64,000 bases of DNA from Bacteroidales bacterium (GTDB lineage: Bacteria; Bacteroidota; Bacteroidia; Bacteroidales; Muribaculaceae), in NCBI GenBank assembly GCA_015060975.1, contig SUXI01000004.1, positions 124,001 to 188,000 on the forward strand. The letters are read 5' to 3'. Position 1 is the stretch's first letter, and each line of letters starts with the position of its first letter. The translations under genes were made by a program, and so were the position numbers. The notes beneath the pieces were generated by a model. That model did no database searches, had not been told where the DNA came from, and saw nothing but the letters and a program-made list of their open reading frames with translations. Below are positions 17,882-27,935 of the stretch, one piece after another.

Positions 17882-18430
17882 ATGTTTATCGCTTCACAAA
17901 AACGCAAAGAGAATATCGCCGAGTATCTATTATATATGTGGCAAGTGGAAGATTTGATTCGTGCAAACGGATTAGACATAGACCGCATAACGACTAATGT
18001 GATTGACCGTTTTGGGCTACTCGAGGAGCAACGGAAGCAAATGATTGAGTGGTATGAGTCACTAATCGACATGATGCGACGCGAAAATATTTCAGAGAAA
18101 GGACATTTGCAACTCAACAAAAATACCATTATCCAACTTGCGCAACTTCACGATGCGGTGTTGAAAGAGCCCCGATTTACCGAATATAGTGCCGAGTATT
18201 ACAAAACGTTGCCTTTCATTGTGGAACTTCGAGCCAAAGCCGGAGAAAACAAACAGGGCGAATTAGAAACATGTTTCACAGCTCTTTACGGGACGTTATT
18301 ACTTAGACTACAAGGAAAAGAAATAACCAAAGTCACACAATCGGCATTAACTCAGATTTCTCGTTTTATCGCCCTACTCTCACACTACTTCAATCTCGAT
18401 TCCCAAAACAAGCTCTTCAAAGAAGATTAG
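17882..18430 (+). CDS. DUF4924 family protein
   Basis: The 182-residue protein starts MFIASQKRKENIAEYLLYMW and continues QVEDLIRANGLDIDRI, the conserved opening of DUF4924, a Bacteroidales cytoplasmic family of unknown function. It is all-helical, with LEEQRKQMIEWYESLIDMM as a likely coiled segment. The open frame extends upstream through the tRNA region, but that part is not coding: the promoter at 17822-17853 sets the start. It ends 11 nt from the convergent barrel gene. Confidence 0.85.
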   Translation: MFIASQKRKENIAEYLLYMWQVEDLIRANGLDIDRITTNVIDRFGLLEEQRKQMIEWYESLIDMMRRENISEKGHLQLNKNTIIQLAQLHDAVLKEPRFTEYSAEYYKTLPFIVELRAKAGENKQGELETCFTALYGTLLLRLQGKEITKVTQSALTQISRFIALLSHYFNLDSQNKLFKED

Positions 18431-18441
18431 TTTTTGCGGGT

Positions 18442-20505
18442 TTATTTTGTGCCGAAACGCGAGGTGTCAATGCTATTGTTTTTGGGTTTAAAGCCATTGA
18501 AACGATAGCTAAATGATGTCACAAAACGGCGAGAATCGGGAAACATATTCATTTGTAAATCTTGGCGGGAATACTTCATTTTAATATTGGGTACCCAACT
18601 GTTGAAAACATCATTGCACTTCACCGAAAGATCGGCATTTCCACCAAGAAATACCCATTTGGCACCAATGTTTAGTTGCCATAACGATGATATTGTCGCA
18701 GGTCCTTGGATATTAGGTGTTGTATAGGCAACTGATAACTCGGCTTTTATGTTGGGGCGAGTTGAAATGGCAAATGTATTGTCAATTTTTGAGTAAAACA
18801 CCCATTTGCTATTATCGAAACTGATATCGTGAAATGTATCGGCTTTTTGGCGGTCGTTAAAGGTGTTAATCGTTATTGATGATTTCATAAATGAGCCTAT
18901 ATTAAATGGTAAATATATATTCGCACCCAAAACGCTACGATAATCCATATTTTGTGTTTTAAATATCAGCGCAAGCTTATCGGTCGCTTGATATGGCAGT
19001 TGCACAGCATAATCATCGCTATAATTCACATAAAAAGTGAGGATATATTTATTTTTGAAAATATATGACAATTGCCCTGAGTAGTCATCATAAGGTCTCA
19101 GTGACGGATTGCCTTGTATTTCGGCATAACTGTTTAATTGGCTCACATTGTTTTGCATCTCCCAATATGACGGATAAACCTTGTCCGATGAAATATTCAA
19201 CTGAATTATATGGCTATAATCGGGAGTATAAGTCAAGTTAAGCTGAGGGAATATCGACCACTTATCATAATTGACTATTTTATAATATTCACCTTGCAAA
19301 TATGCTTGCAACGAAAATTTCGGGTTAAATTCCCGTAGCAATCCTATGTAGCCGGTAGCGGTGTGCTCATCTCGACTGCTTCTCAAATCATTATGATTAC
19401 CCGAGTTATATATCTGCTTGCTATTATCGTGAGCATATTTATATTCGGCTCCATAACACAACGTTAAGTGCCTGAGGTTTAATGAATGGTCAAGATAAGC
19501 CTTATATCGCTTTATAAATTGCTTTGTGACACTTTGGTATCCGGTGTTTGAATCACGGTAATGTTGAGTTGTGTTATCATTATATGATGTAAATTCCACC
19601 CCCACATCTAATGACGACGTGGATTGATAGCTCAACTGCAGGTCACTCATTGCCACAGGAGCATTAGCCGTTTTATGTAAATGCGAGTGAGTAAACGTTC
19701 CCACGCTTTGGTTCTCATTGCTAAGATTTGTTTTATAATCACCTGCATAAGTGAGATTAATTTTATGTCCATCACCCCATTTATAAGAAATATTTGCCCA
19801 TGGATTATGTGTGGAATATTTTGCTGATGTGCGGTCGTATTGCTTTATGGGATAAGATTGATAACCCAATGTGTGTAAAGAAAAAATATCTTCACCGGTG
19901 CGATAATGAATATCGGCATAATTATAGTTTGCATCAAAGTTAAACCCCTTAGTGGCATATTGTAACGATGTTCCTGTAAAATATTCGGCATAATGTTTTT
20001 GCTGATAGGTGGCATAAACCTGTCCTTTTAACCCGTCAAGGATTCCCGGCTCAGTCATGACAATATTAATCGCAGCTCCTCGTGTGTGGTATTTGGGATT
20101 TGCGTTATACATGATTTCGGCCGACTTTATTCGTTGACTTGGCAATGATTTCAACAATGAAATGAGGTTACTATAAGACATTTCTGATTTTTTACCATTA
20201 ATCAATATGGCCAAACTTTGTGAACCTGCCAACAAAAGCCTCTCATCATTTTCAGTTACCCCCGGCAGATATAACAATGCGTCATAAATGTTTGTTACCG
20301 ACTTACCTTGTATTAACCGTTGTGCATCATAGGTTATTTTCCCCTCCTTAACTTTGACTAACGGTTTTTCGGCTTTAACCACAATCTCGGGTAATGAATC
20401 AAGATATTCAAGTTCACTCATTGATAATGAATCACTCAAATTTAATTGAGCAGAAGCAACCGACACATAGCAACAATATGTTGCAGCAAAAATAAATCTT
20501 TTCAT
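18442..20505 (-). CDS. Outer-membrane beta-barrel protein, TonB-receptor-like
   Basis: The 687-residue protein has a signal peptide (MKRFIFAATYCCYVSVASAQ). A short plug-like region follows (VVKAEKPLVKVKEGKITYDA, LYLPGVTENDE, ILINGKKSEMSYSNLI, IKSAEIMYNANPKY), then about 500 residues of alternating aromatic beta strands ending FVTSFSYRF. This fits the outer-membrane beta-barrel family 3 of Bacteroidales. The usual N-terminal carboxypeptidase-like domain is missing. The ATG at 20505 gives the clean signal peptide; one at 20511 adds two residues. It is divergent from a histidine kinase/regulator pair and is a likely regulatory target of it. Confidence 0.85.
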   Translation of the reverse strand: MKRFIFAATYCCYVSVASAQLNLSDSLSMSELEYLDSLPEIVVKAEKPLVKVKEGKITYDAQRLIQGKSVTNIYDALLYLPGVTENDERLLLAGSQSLAILINGKKSEMSYSNLISLLKSLPSQRIKSAEIMYNANPKYHTRGAAINIVMTEPGILDGLKGQVYATYQQKHYAEYFTGTSLQYATKGFNFDANYNYADIHYRTGEDIFSLHTLGYQSYPIKQYDRTSAKYSTHNPWANISYKWGDGHKINLTYAGDYKTNLSNENQSVGTFTHSHLHKTANAPVAMSDLQLSYQSTSSLDVGVEFTSYNDNTTQHYRDSNTGYQSVTKQFIKRYKAYLDHSLNLRHLTLCYGAEYKYAHDNSKQIYNSGNHNDLRSSRDEHTATGYIGLLREFNPKFSLQAYLQGEYYKIVNYDKWSIFPQLNLTYTPDYSHIIQLNISSDKVYPSYWEMQNNVSQLNSYAEIQGNPSLRPYDDYSGQLSYIFKNKYILTFYVNYSDDYAVQLPYQATDKLALIFKTQNMDYRSVLGANIYLPFNIGSFMKSSITINTFNDRQKADTFHDISFDNSKWVFYSKIDNTFAISTRPNIKAELSVAYTTPNIQGPATISSLWQLNIGAKWVFLGGNADLSVKCNDVFNSWVPNIKMKYSRQDLQMNMFPDSRRFVTSFSYRFNGFKPKNNSIDTSRFGTK

Positions 20506-20562
20506 ATTCATAATGATCTTTTTTAAATTCACTGCAAAGTTGTTCCATTTAAACCAGATCAA

Positions 20563-20602
20563 CGCTTATTGAGCACTTATGAAGTCTTATTTAGTCTTAA
20601 CA
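20563..20602. promoter_or_regulatory. Four phased CTTA repeats, candidate response-regulator site
   Basis: CTTA begins at 20565, 20576, 20586 and 20596, at steps of 11, 10 and 10 bp. The last three sit in GCACTTATGA, AGTCTTATTT and AGTCTTAACA. Direct repeats at one helical turn are typical of OmpR-family regulators. The array lies between the divergent barrel gene and the kinase gene, so both could be controlled by the regulator at 22052. Confidence 0.5.
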
Positions 20603-20629
20603 AAATTCATATTAAATAAATTTTTATTG

Positions 20630-20637
20630 TAATTTTG
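20630..20637 (+). promoter_or_regulatory. -7 box of the kinase-regulator operon
   Basis: TAATTTTG matches TAnnTTTG, 26 nt before the kinase ATG. No -33 box is evident at 19-21 nt, which fits a promoter that needs the activator bound at the CTTA repeats. Confidence 0.6.
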
Positions 20638-20663
20638 AGTCGTAATAAATAACATTTGTATTA

Positions 20664-22055
20664 ATGAAACATTTCTCACACATAATTATTTCAATCATAG
20701 TAGGATTGATGGTGATATTTATTTTCAATCTGTTTTATTTAACCGGATTGTACAAATCAATCAAGACTGAGACCGAGATGATTGTGATAAACTGCATCGA
20801 AGAAGCCGATATTAAAGAAGCTGTAATTAGATTGGAGCAGAAAGCAAAAATCAATGGACCTAACACTATATCTATCGAAAAAGGATACCACAATGACTCT
20901 TTAACATCGGTTGTGACTAACTCCGGTAATGTAGTAGAAAACAAATCCTCGGCAATTAATCCGCAAGAGAGTTTCGTAAAAGCAATGCTACGCGAGATGC
21001 AAGTCACAATACACTCTCAATTCGACAAATATCAAGCCGTCAATCTTAACCGATTAGACTCTCTGATGCGTAATGAATTAACTTTGCGAGGATTGAATTT
21101 AGGTCTATACCGCATTGATGTGATTAACAAGCAAAATAACACAGTCGTTAATTCAAGTAATCCATCATATCACTGCGAGGATAATGTTTATGTAGTTTTA
21201 TATGATTATGACCCCGGCAGTTCACTACAATACAAAATAACAATGGAGCCTATCACGCAAGTAGTGCTAAATCAAATGATAGGACTTCTTGTTACCACAT
21301 TTTTGCTTATTGTGATGCTGGTAATTGCCTTTTGGTATTTAATCAAAACGATTATTAATCAACGCACATTAGAGGAGATGAAAGATGATTTCACCAATAA
21401 TATGACACATGAGCTTAAAACGCCCATTGCGGTGGCGTATTCCGCCACCGACACCTTACTCAACTTTCATCAAGGCGACAACAAACAATTGCGAGAGAAA
21501 TATCTTAAAATATGCCTCGACCAACTCTCCCGACTGAGCGGATTAGTTGAGAACATTCTGTCGATGAGTATGGAAAGGCGACGCAACATCGCATTTAACA
21601 AAGAAACCATACCATTAAAAACCATGATTGAGGAACTATGTGAAATGCATAAGCTCAAATCCAAGAAAGATGTTGTTATAACGTCAGACATTCAGCCTTC
21701 TGACTTAACAATTGAATGTGACAGCGCCCACCTCGGCAACATATTCAGCAACCTAATTGATAATGCCATAAAATATTCCCTCGACAATGTGAAAATTAAC
21801 ATTTGCGCTCGCCAAGAAAACAACAATATTGTTATTTCAATCAAAGATAATGGTATAGGTATTTCCACTAAAAACATCGAACATGTTTTTGATAAATTCT
21901 ACCGAGTACCTATGGGAAATATTCACGAAGTCAAAGGATATGGGTTAGGTCTTTACTACGTTAAATGCATAATCCAACAACTTGGTGGCAACATCATGGC
22001 AACAAGCCATTTACACCATGGTTCATGCTTCACTCTAACACTCCCGATAAAATGA
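20664..22055 (+). CDS. Sensor histidine kinase
   Basis: The 463-residue membrane kinase has TM1 at about residues 7-28, a periplasmic sensor of about 170 residues, and TM2 at about 206-227. The HisKA box is NNMTHELKTPIA with the phosphoacceptor H249, and the HATPase domain has the N box (NLIDNAIKYS), G1 (DNGIGIS) and G2 (GYGLGLYYV). It lacks an obvious HAMP domain. The sensor region is not recognised. Its stop overlaps the regulator start by 4 nt (ATGA), so the two are co-translated. The gene faces away from an outer-membrane barrel gene, suggesting envelope sensing. Confidence 0.95.
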   Translation: MKHFSHIIISIIVGLMVIFIFNLFYLTGLYKSIKTETEMIVINCIEEADIKEAVIRLEQKAKINGPNTISIEKGYHNDSLTSVVTNSGNVVENKSSAINPQESFVKAMLREMQVTIHSQFDKYQAVNLNRLDSLMRNELTLRGLNLGLYRIDVINKQNNTVVNSSNPSYHCEDNVYVVLYDYDPGSSLQYKITMEPITQVVLNQMIGLLVTTFLLIVMLVIAFWYLIKTIINQRTLEEMKDDFTNNMTHELKTPIAVAYSATDTLLNFHQGDNKQLREKYLKICLDQLSRLSGLVENILSMSMERRRNIAFNKETIPLKTMIEELCEMHKLKSKKDVVITSDIQPSDLTIECDSAHLGNIFSNLIDNAIKYSLDNVKINICARQENNNIVISIKDNGIGISTKNIEHVFDKFYRVPMGNIHEVKGYGLGLYYVKCIIQQLGGNIMATSHLHHGSCFTLTLPIK

Positions 22056-22744
22056 AAAAACAAGCGAAAACCAAGGTGCTACTTGTTGAAGATGAATCTA
22101 CCCTATCAATGATTATCAAAGACACCCTTGATGGAGAAAACTTTGAGACGATAACAGCCCGAAATGGTCGTGAAGGATTAGATTTATTCTATCAACACAA
22201 TCCGGCAATAGTCATAGCCGATGTGATGATGCCTGTGCTTGATGGATTTTCAATGGTACAAGAAATTCGTCACAAAGAGAAAACTGTACCCATATTATTT
22301 CTAACAGCTCGCACATCAATTGACGATTTAGTCAAAGGATTTAATATTGGGGCTAATGATTATCTTAAAAAGCCTTTTAAAATGATGGAACTGATAGTAA
22401 GGGTAAAAGCATTGACTAACCGCATCGCAACCATTCCCGATGAGAATTTGACATACAATATAGGCAATTTTAAGCTTAACTGCCAGTCTCAAACACTTAG
22501 CTTCAACGGCTCCACCGAGGAGCTATCGTATATGGAATGTGGCATATTGCGACAACTTGCCGCCAACATCGACAATGTGGTAGAAATCAACTGCATATTA
22601 AACGATGTGTGGGATAATGACAATTACTATAACCGTAATTCACTTCATGTGTTTATCCACAAATTGCGCAAAAAACTCAGCCGCGACTCACGCATAAAAA
22701 TACTCAACATTCGTGGCGTTGGTTACAAATTGATTATAGTATAA
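22052..22744 (+). CDS. OmpR-family response regulator
   Basis: The 230-residue protein has a receiver domain (VLLVEDES, phosphoacceptor D57 in IADVMMPVLDG, LTAR with the conserved Thr, YLKKPF with the conserved Lys) and a C-terminal winged helix ending LRKKLSRDSRIKILNIRGVGYKL. The ATG at 22052 overlaps the kinase stop; a longer frame upstream would lie inside the kinase. It is the partner of the kinase and probably binds the CTTA repeats at 20563. Confidence 0.95.
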   Translation: MKKQAKTKVLLVEDESTLSMIIKDTLDGENFETITARNGREGLDLFYQHNPAIVIADVMMPVLDGFSMVQEIRHKEKTVPILFLTARTSIDDLVKGFNIGANDYLKKPFKMMELIVRVKALTNRIATIPDENLTYNIGNFKLNCQSQTLSFNGSTEELSYMECGILRQLAANIDNVVEINCILNDVWDNDNYYNRNSLHVFIHKLRKKLSRDSRIKILNIRGVGYKLIIV

Positions 22745-22798
22745 CAAAATTAAGGAATTAATTATATTTAAATAGCAAAATAAGTGGATTGAATTTTG

Positions 22799-22806
22799 TA
22801 TCTTTG
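22799..22806 (+). promoter_or_regulatory. -7 box of rfbD
   Basis: TATCTTTG matches TAnnTTTG, 25 nt before the rfbD ATG. A -33 TTTG is not visible at the usual distance. Confidence 0.6.
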
Positions 22807-22831
22807 TGACTTAAATTAGACTTATTGTATT

Positions 22832-23695
22832 ATGAAGATACTTGTAACCGGAGCTAACGGGCAATTGGGTAGAGAGATGCGCAATGTATTGGAAACTGAG
22901 AATCCAAACAATGCGATATATACCGATATTAATGAGCTTGATTTAACCAATGCTAACGCCATAAATGACTTTTTTAAGAAAAATGAGATAAGTCATGTGG
23001 TTAATTGTGCGGCATACACAGCGGTGGATAAAGCTGAGGAAGAAAAACTTGAATGTGATGCTATAAATATAAATGCTGTTAAAAACATCGCAAACGCAGC
23101 TTATTCGGTTGACGCAAAAATTATCCATATATCTACCGATTATGTATTTGATGGTACTGCCCATAGACCATATAAAGAATCTGACAAAGTAAATCCCATA
23201 TCACAATATGGCACTTCAAAACGCAAAGGAGAAACAGCACTGCTTGCATTAGCTCCAGAAAGTATTATTATACGCACATCGTGGCTATATTCTCCATACG
23301 GCAAAAATTTTGTTAAAACAATGCTACGGTTAGGATTAGAGCAATCTGAAACAAAAGTTGTATGCGACCAAATAGGTACTCCAACATACGCATTAGATCT
23401 GGCAAAGGCTATATATAAAATATTGACCTCGCATCAATGGGTTGAAGGTATTTTTCACTTCTCTAATGAGGGAGCTTGTTCATGGTATGATTTTGCAAAA
23501 TCAATACATCGCATAGCAAATGTATCAGAGTGCAAAATAATCCCAATCTCAACAGAAGATTATCAAACCATGGCAAAACGTCCATTCTATAGTATCTTAG
23601 ATAAAACTCGTATAAAAGCAACGTATGGTATTGATATACCATATTGGGAAGATAGTTTGTTTAATTGCATAAATCGAATTATTAACGAAAAATAA
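22832..23695 (+). CDS. rfbD: RfbD, dTDP-4-dehydrorhamnose reductase
   Basis: The 287-residue short-chain reductase has the NAD(P) loop TGANGQLGREM at the N-terminus, STDYVFDG, and the catalytic YGTSKRKGE pair (Tyr and Lys). FYSILDKTRIKATYGI is the conserved C-terminal substrate region. It catalyses the last step of dTDP-L-rhamnose synthesis for surface polysaccharide. The other rml genes are not adjacent. It starts a likely operon with prfC (9-nt gap), two SGNH proteins and an MBOAT acyltransferase. Confidence 0.93.
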   Translation: MKILVTGANGQLGREMRNVLETENPNNAIYTDINELDLTNANAINDFFKKNEISHVVNCAAYTAVDKAEEEKLECDAININAVKNIANAAYSVDAKIIHISTDYVFDGTAHRPYKESDKVNPISQYGTSKRKGETALLALAPESIIIRTSWLYSPYGKNFVKTMLRLGLEQSETKVVCDQIGTPTYALDLAKAIYKILTSHQWVEGIFHFSNEGACSWYDFAKSIHRIANVSECKIIPISTEDYQTMAKRPFYSILDKTRIKATYGIDIPYWEDSLFNCINRIINEK

Positions 23696-23704
23696 TTATC
23701 AATA

Positions 23705-25285
23705 GTGGCAACATTAACAGAAGAAATATATCGTCGTCGCACATTTGCTATAATTAGCCACCCTGACGCCGGAAAAACTACATTAACAGAGAAATTACTA
23801 TTATTTGGTGGCGCTATCCATATTGCCGGTGCAGTTAAATCAAATAAAATAAAAAAAACAGCAACCTCTGACTGGATGGAAATAGAAAAGCAACGCGGCA
23901 TATCAGTTGCAACATCTGTTATGGGATTTAATTATGAGGATTATAAAATTAACATTTTAGATACTCCCGGGCACCAAGATTTTGCTGAAGACACATATCG
24001 CACACTAACTGCGGTTGATAGTGTTATAATTGTTGTCGATGTGGCAAAAGGTGTTGAGCTACAAACCAGGAAGCTAATGGAAGTTTGTCGAATGCGAAAC
24101 ACTCCTGTGATTATTTTTGTAAATAAATTAGATCGTGAAGGTCGCGATCCGTTTGAAATTCTCGATGAACTTGAGTCTGAATTAAAAATCAGCGTACGCC
24201 CATTAAGTTGGCCTATAAATATTGGAGCTAAATTCAAAGGTGTATATAATATATATGAACAATCGCTTGATCTATTTACTCCAAACAAACAAAAAGTATC
24301 TGAACGTGTAGAAATTGAAGATATTAATGATTCTCGTATTGACGAACATGTTGGTGATATTGATGCATCAAAGTTACGTGAAGATTTAGAATTAATAGAA
24401 GGTGTTTATCCAGAATTTGAGAAAGAAGAGTATTTAAAAGGAAAAGTTGCCCCGGTATTTTTTGGGTCTGCGCTCAATACTTTTGGAGTAAAAGAACTTC
24501 TTGATTGTTTTGTGAAAATTGCGCCATCTCCTCGCCCAATTCAAGCAGAGGAACGTGAGATTAAGCCGGAAGAAAATAATTTTTCAGGATTTGTGTTCAA
24601 AATTCACGCTAATATGGATCCAAATCATCGCAGCTGTATCGCATTTGTAAAAATCTGTTCAGGTAAATTTGAACGTAACGCCAACTACAAACACATTCGA
24701 TCGGGCAAGATGATGAAATTCGCTGCGCCTACTGCTTTTATGGCCCAAAAAAAGAATATTGTTGATGAAGCGTATCCAGGGGATATTGTCGGCATTCCAG
24801 ATACAGGGAACTTCAAAATTGGAGACACATTGACTGCTGGAGAACAATTACATTTCAAAGGTCTCCCAAGTTTCTCTCCCGAAATGTTTAAATATATTGA
24901 GAATTCCGACCCAATGAAGTCAAAACAGCTTGAGAAGGGTATTCAACAATTAATGGACGAAGGAGTGGCACAATTATTTGTCAATCAATTTAATGGCAGA
25001 AAAATTATTGGGACTGTGGGGCAGCTGCAATTTGAGGTAATTCAATATAGGTTATTGAATGAATACGGTGCACAATGTAAATGGGAACCAATCTCATTAT
25101 ATAAAGCTTGCTGGATTGAAAGCAATGATGCCGAAGCATTAGAAGCATTTAAAAAACGAAAACATCAATTCATGGCAATAGATAAAGAAGGTCGAGATGT
25201 ATTTCTTGCCGATTCTAATTATGTGCTTCAAATGGCTCAAGCTGACTTTCCTAAAATAAAATTCCATTTCACAAGTGAATTTTAG
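23705..25285 (+). CDS. prfC: PrfC, peptide chain release factor 3 (GTG start)
   Basis: The 526-residue translational GTPase begins (GTG) with [30 protein letters not shown]. It has the RF3 pattern [19 protein letters not shown], the switch II motif DTPGHQDF with the catalytic His, and the NKLD specificity motif. It removes RF1/RF2 from the ribosome after termination. It sits between a rhamnose gene and envelope acyl-transfer genes, an unusual setting: 2 nt separate it from the first SGNH gene. Confidence 0.96.
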   Translation: MATLTEEIYRRRTFAIISHPDAGKTTLTEKLLLFGGAIHIAGAVKSNKIKKTATSDWMEIEKQRGISVATSVMGFNYEDYKINILDTPGHQDFAEDTYRTLTAVDSVIIVVDVAKGVELQTRKLMEVCRMRNTPVIIFVNKLDREGRDPFEILDELESELKISVRPLSWPINIGAKFKGVYNIYEQSLDLFTPNKQKVSERVEIEDINDSRIDEHVGDIDASKLREDLELIEGVYPEFEKEEYLKGKVAPVFFGSALNTFGVKELLDCFVKIAPSPRPIQAEEREIKPEENNFSGFVFKIHANMDPNHRSCIAFVKICSGKFERNANYKHIRSGKMMKFAAPTAFMAQKKNIVDEAYPGDIVGIPDTGNFKIGDTLTAGEQLHFKGLPSFSPEMFKYIENSDPMKSKQLEKGIQQLMDEGVAQLFVNQFNGRKIIGTVGQLQFEVIQYRLLNEYGAQCKWEPISLYKACWIESNDAEALEAFKKRKHQFMAIDKEGRDVFLADSNYVLQMAQADFPKIKFHFTSEF

Positions 25286-25287
25286 AA

Positions 25288-26691
25288 ATGCAAGCTAAAA
25301 CAATATTGAAATTTATTAATGCAATAATAGCCTCTTTGGCATTAATATGTATTATCTTTCCTGATGATGGAATTGATTTATTTGGAACATCATTAAAATT
25401 TCCATCAATAGCAGAAGTAATTGAGTTACCAAATGATTCAATAATCAATGAAGATGCGCCACAGGCTATAATCGAAAAACGTAAAAGCGATTTAGAAATA
25501 GCACAAGAAAATGAATTTCTGTCTTTTTGCAAAGATAATCCTGCTCGTTTTTTTATGCCTGGTAATGATGTGTCATATTTAGACGCATTTTTCAAATTAC
25601 TTGACAATGCAAAAGATAACCATGTTAGAATTATGCATTATGGAGATTCTCAGCTTGAGTGCGACCGCATATCATGTGATTTACGAAGTCGTTTCCAAGA
25701 ACAATTTGGAGGCTTGGGAGTTGGATTGATTCCGGTACAACAAACAATAGCTACATATACATTATCACAAATAACATCACCGAATGAAGTGTCAAGGGGT
25801 TTGGTTTATGGGGCACCAGAAAATAGAGTTTCGCATGGAAGATACGGCATTATGGGACAAGTAACAAGAACCAGTGGAACTACAAAAGTAAAAGTAACCG
25901 GACTTGATAAAAAATACCCTATTTCGTCTAAATTTCAACGAATATCTGTTTGTGCGCGCAGTGGTTCTTTTAGCGTATCAACTGCCGATACAGTATGCAA
26001 ATTAAAAAACATTGGAGAGTCGAAAAATTCAGTATATACAGTAATACTGCCTGAGCCAGTGAAAAAAGCAACAATTACCCTTAGTGGTGACACTGAAGTA
26101 TATGGTATAATGTTGGATGGTACTACTGGAGTATCGATTGATAACATACCAATGAGAGGTTGTTCGGGGACAATGTTTACTAATATCGATTCTTTATCTA
26201 TGGTTCCATTCTTCAAAAATGAAAATGTTGGGTTAATCATTTTGCAATATGGAGGAAACTCAGTGCCATATCTTAAATCAGATAAAAGTATAGAATCTTA
26301 TAAAAATTCCATTAAAAAGCAAATATTGTTGTTTAAGCAATTAGCACCAACAGCAAAAATCTTGTTTATTGGTCCTGCCGATATGGCTACACGTCAAAAT
26401 GGAAAAATGCAAACTTATCCACAATTGGAAAAAATTGTGAATGCATTGCGTGAAGCTGCGAATGAATCTGGGGCAGCATTCTGGGACATGTATTTAGCTA
26501 TGGGCGGCCATAATTCTATCGTTCAATGGGTAAAAGCACGTCCACAACTGGCAGGACCTGACCATATTCATTTCACGCAAAAAGGAGCTAAAGAAATATC
26601 TGAGATTTTGTATAATACATTTCAACTATACTACAAGTTTTATAGATATAGAAATGGCTTAGATGAGATTACAAATAATTCTAAGAAATGA
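25288..26691 (+). CDS. SGNH/GDSL-type hydrolase, envelope O-acyl transfer
   Basis: The 467-residue protein has an N-terminal membrane anchor or signal (about residues 7-25). Its SGNH domain has MHYGDSQLE (block I with the Ser), LQYGGNSV (block III with Asn) and GPDHIHFTQKG (block V, D-x-x-H). It overlaps the next SGNH gene by 4 nt, and an MBOAT gene follows. SGNH partners of MBOAT proteins pass an acyl group, usually acetyl, from the membrane protein to a surface sugar. The acceptor glycan here is unknown; peptidoglycan or a surface polysaccharide is plausible. Confidence 0.85.
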   Translation: MQAKTILKFINAIIASLALICIIFPDDGIDLFGTSLKFPSIAEVIELPNDSIINEDAPQAIIEKRKSDLEIAQENEFLSFCKDNPARFFMPGNDVSYLDAFFKLLDNAKDNHVRIMHYGDSQLECDRISCDLRSRFQEQFGGLGVGLIPVQQTIATYTLSQITSPNEVSRGLVYGAPENRVSHGRYGIMGQVTRTSGTTKVKVTGLDKKYPISSKFQRISVCARSGSFSVSTADTVCKLKNIGESKNSVYTVILPEPVKKATITLSGDTEVYGIMLDGTTGVSIDNIPMRGCSGTMFTNIDSLSMVPFFKNENVGLIILQYGGNSVPYLKSDKSIESYKNSIKKQILLFKQLAPTAKILFIGPADMATRQNGKMQTYPQLEKIVNALREAANESGAAFWDMYLAMGGHNSIVQWVKARPQLAGPDHIHFTQKGAKEISEILYNTFQLYYKFYRYRNGLDEITNNSKK

Positions 26692-27935
26692 AGCGAATAA
26701 TCAACACATTTTTAATGATATTTTTAGTCATAGTTATTACTATGGCAAATGATGTTGGTGAATTTAAGTTGATTGCAGATTATCCGTGCATAAATCACAA
26801 TGAAAATAAATTGTTAATTCCTGGTGATGATACTTTATTGATTAATTTATATGGCAAGATTGATAAGATTATGGCTATGGGACAAGGTCATATATCAATA
26901 ATGCATATAGGCGGAAGTCATGTTCAGGCTGGGATATTTAGTCATCGATTAAGACAGAATTTCAGGAACTTAATAGGAGATTATACAAGTTCAAAAGGTA
27001 TTATTTTCCCTTTTAGGACAATTGGGACAAACGCCCCAAAAAACTATGATATGTCAACAACCGGTAGTTGGATAAATGCAAAGTGCGTTGATCGTATTCC
27101 GGCACTACCATTAGGAGCATCAGGTGCCGCAATCAAATCAAGTGATTCTATAGCTTCGGTATATTTTGATTTAAAATCAAACGAAGATGAATTATGGCAA
27201 TATAATCAGTTGGTTGTATTAAGTGAAGATGAATTAAAAACGACATCTCCATTATTAGTGCATGGAAGTGATACAATTGCGCCTCTGTCATTTGAAGATG
27301 GAGCATACACATTTCAATTACCATACGAAGCTTCAAATGGGTGTGTGATTTTTAAAGGGGCAGAATATAGTCCTATTACATTCAGGGGCATTATAACCCA
27401 AAATTTATACTCAGGTTTAACCTACCATGAAGCAGGGATAAATGGAGCTTCAGTACCGGCTTGGTTACGGTGTAAACATTTTGAAAAAGATATTAGATAT
27501 ATCAATCCAGATATTGTAATTTTAGGTATAGGTGTTAATGATGCAAATGTTTCTCCCACTAAATTTAATGTTGAAGAATTTAAGGCTAATTATTGTCGAT
27601 TGTTAGAGCGCATTAAACTGGTTAACCCAAATGTAGTTTTCTTATTTATCACAAATAATGATTGCAAACTAAATATTCGAGGCTATCGAACTGGATATAA
27701 CCCTAATACATTAAAAGTAGAACAGGCATTTATGGATTTAGCTCGAAAATATAATGGTGCTGTATGGAACTTATTTCGAGTTATGGGTGGTCCTGGCTCA
27801 TCTAAGAAATGGGTAAATCAGCAACTAATGCAAAACGACAGAATTCATTTTAAAAAAGAAGGTTACGAATTATTGGGAGATTTGTTTTACAATGCTTTCG
27901 TTCGTGATTTTCGTAATATAGATACTGATGAGTGA
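26688..27935 (+). CDS. Second SGNH-like protein with an altered GDS motif
   Basis: The 415-residue protein has a signal peptide (about residues 1-20) and an SGNH fold. Block I reads MHIGGSHVQAG, keeping the Ser but with Gly for the usual Asp of GDS. Block III is LGIGVNDAN and block V is NDRIHFKKEG (D-x-x-H). Its ATG overlaps the upstream SGNH stop by 4 nt, and its end overlaps the MBOAT start by 8 nt. It probably works in series or in a complex with the first SGNH protein. Loss of the Asp does not by itself remove catalysis, since it is not part of the Ser-His-Asp triad. Confidence 0.82.
   Translation: MKRIINTFLMIFLVIVITMANDVGEFKLIADYPCINHNENKLLIPGDDTLLINLYGKIDKIMAMGQGHISIMHIGGSHVQAGIFSHRLRQNFRNLIGDYTSSKGIIFPFRTIGTNAPKNYDMSTTGSWINAKCVDRIPALPLGASGAAIKSSDSIASVYFDLKSNEDELWQYNQLVVLSEDELKTTSPLLVHGSDTIAPLSFEDGAYTFQLPYEASNGCVIFKGAEYSPITFRGIITQNLYSGLTYHEAGINGASVPAWLRCKHFEKDIRYINPDIVILGIGVNDANVSPTKFNVEEFKANYCRLLERIKLVNPNVVFLFITNNDCKLNIRGYRTGYNPNTLKVEQAFMDLARKYNGAVWNLFRVMGGPGSSKKWVNQQLMQNDRIHFKKEGYELLGDLFYNAFVRDFRNIDTDE

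Noticed and set aside
22745..22831. Further regulator site or small gene between the regulator and rfbD
   Set aside because: Only the TATCTTTG box could be supported; no repeat or open frame stands out.
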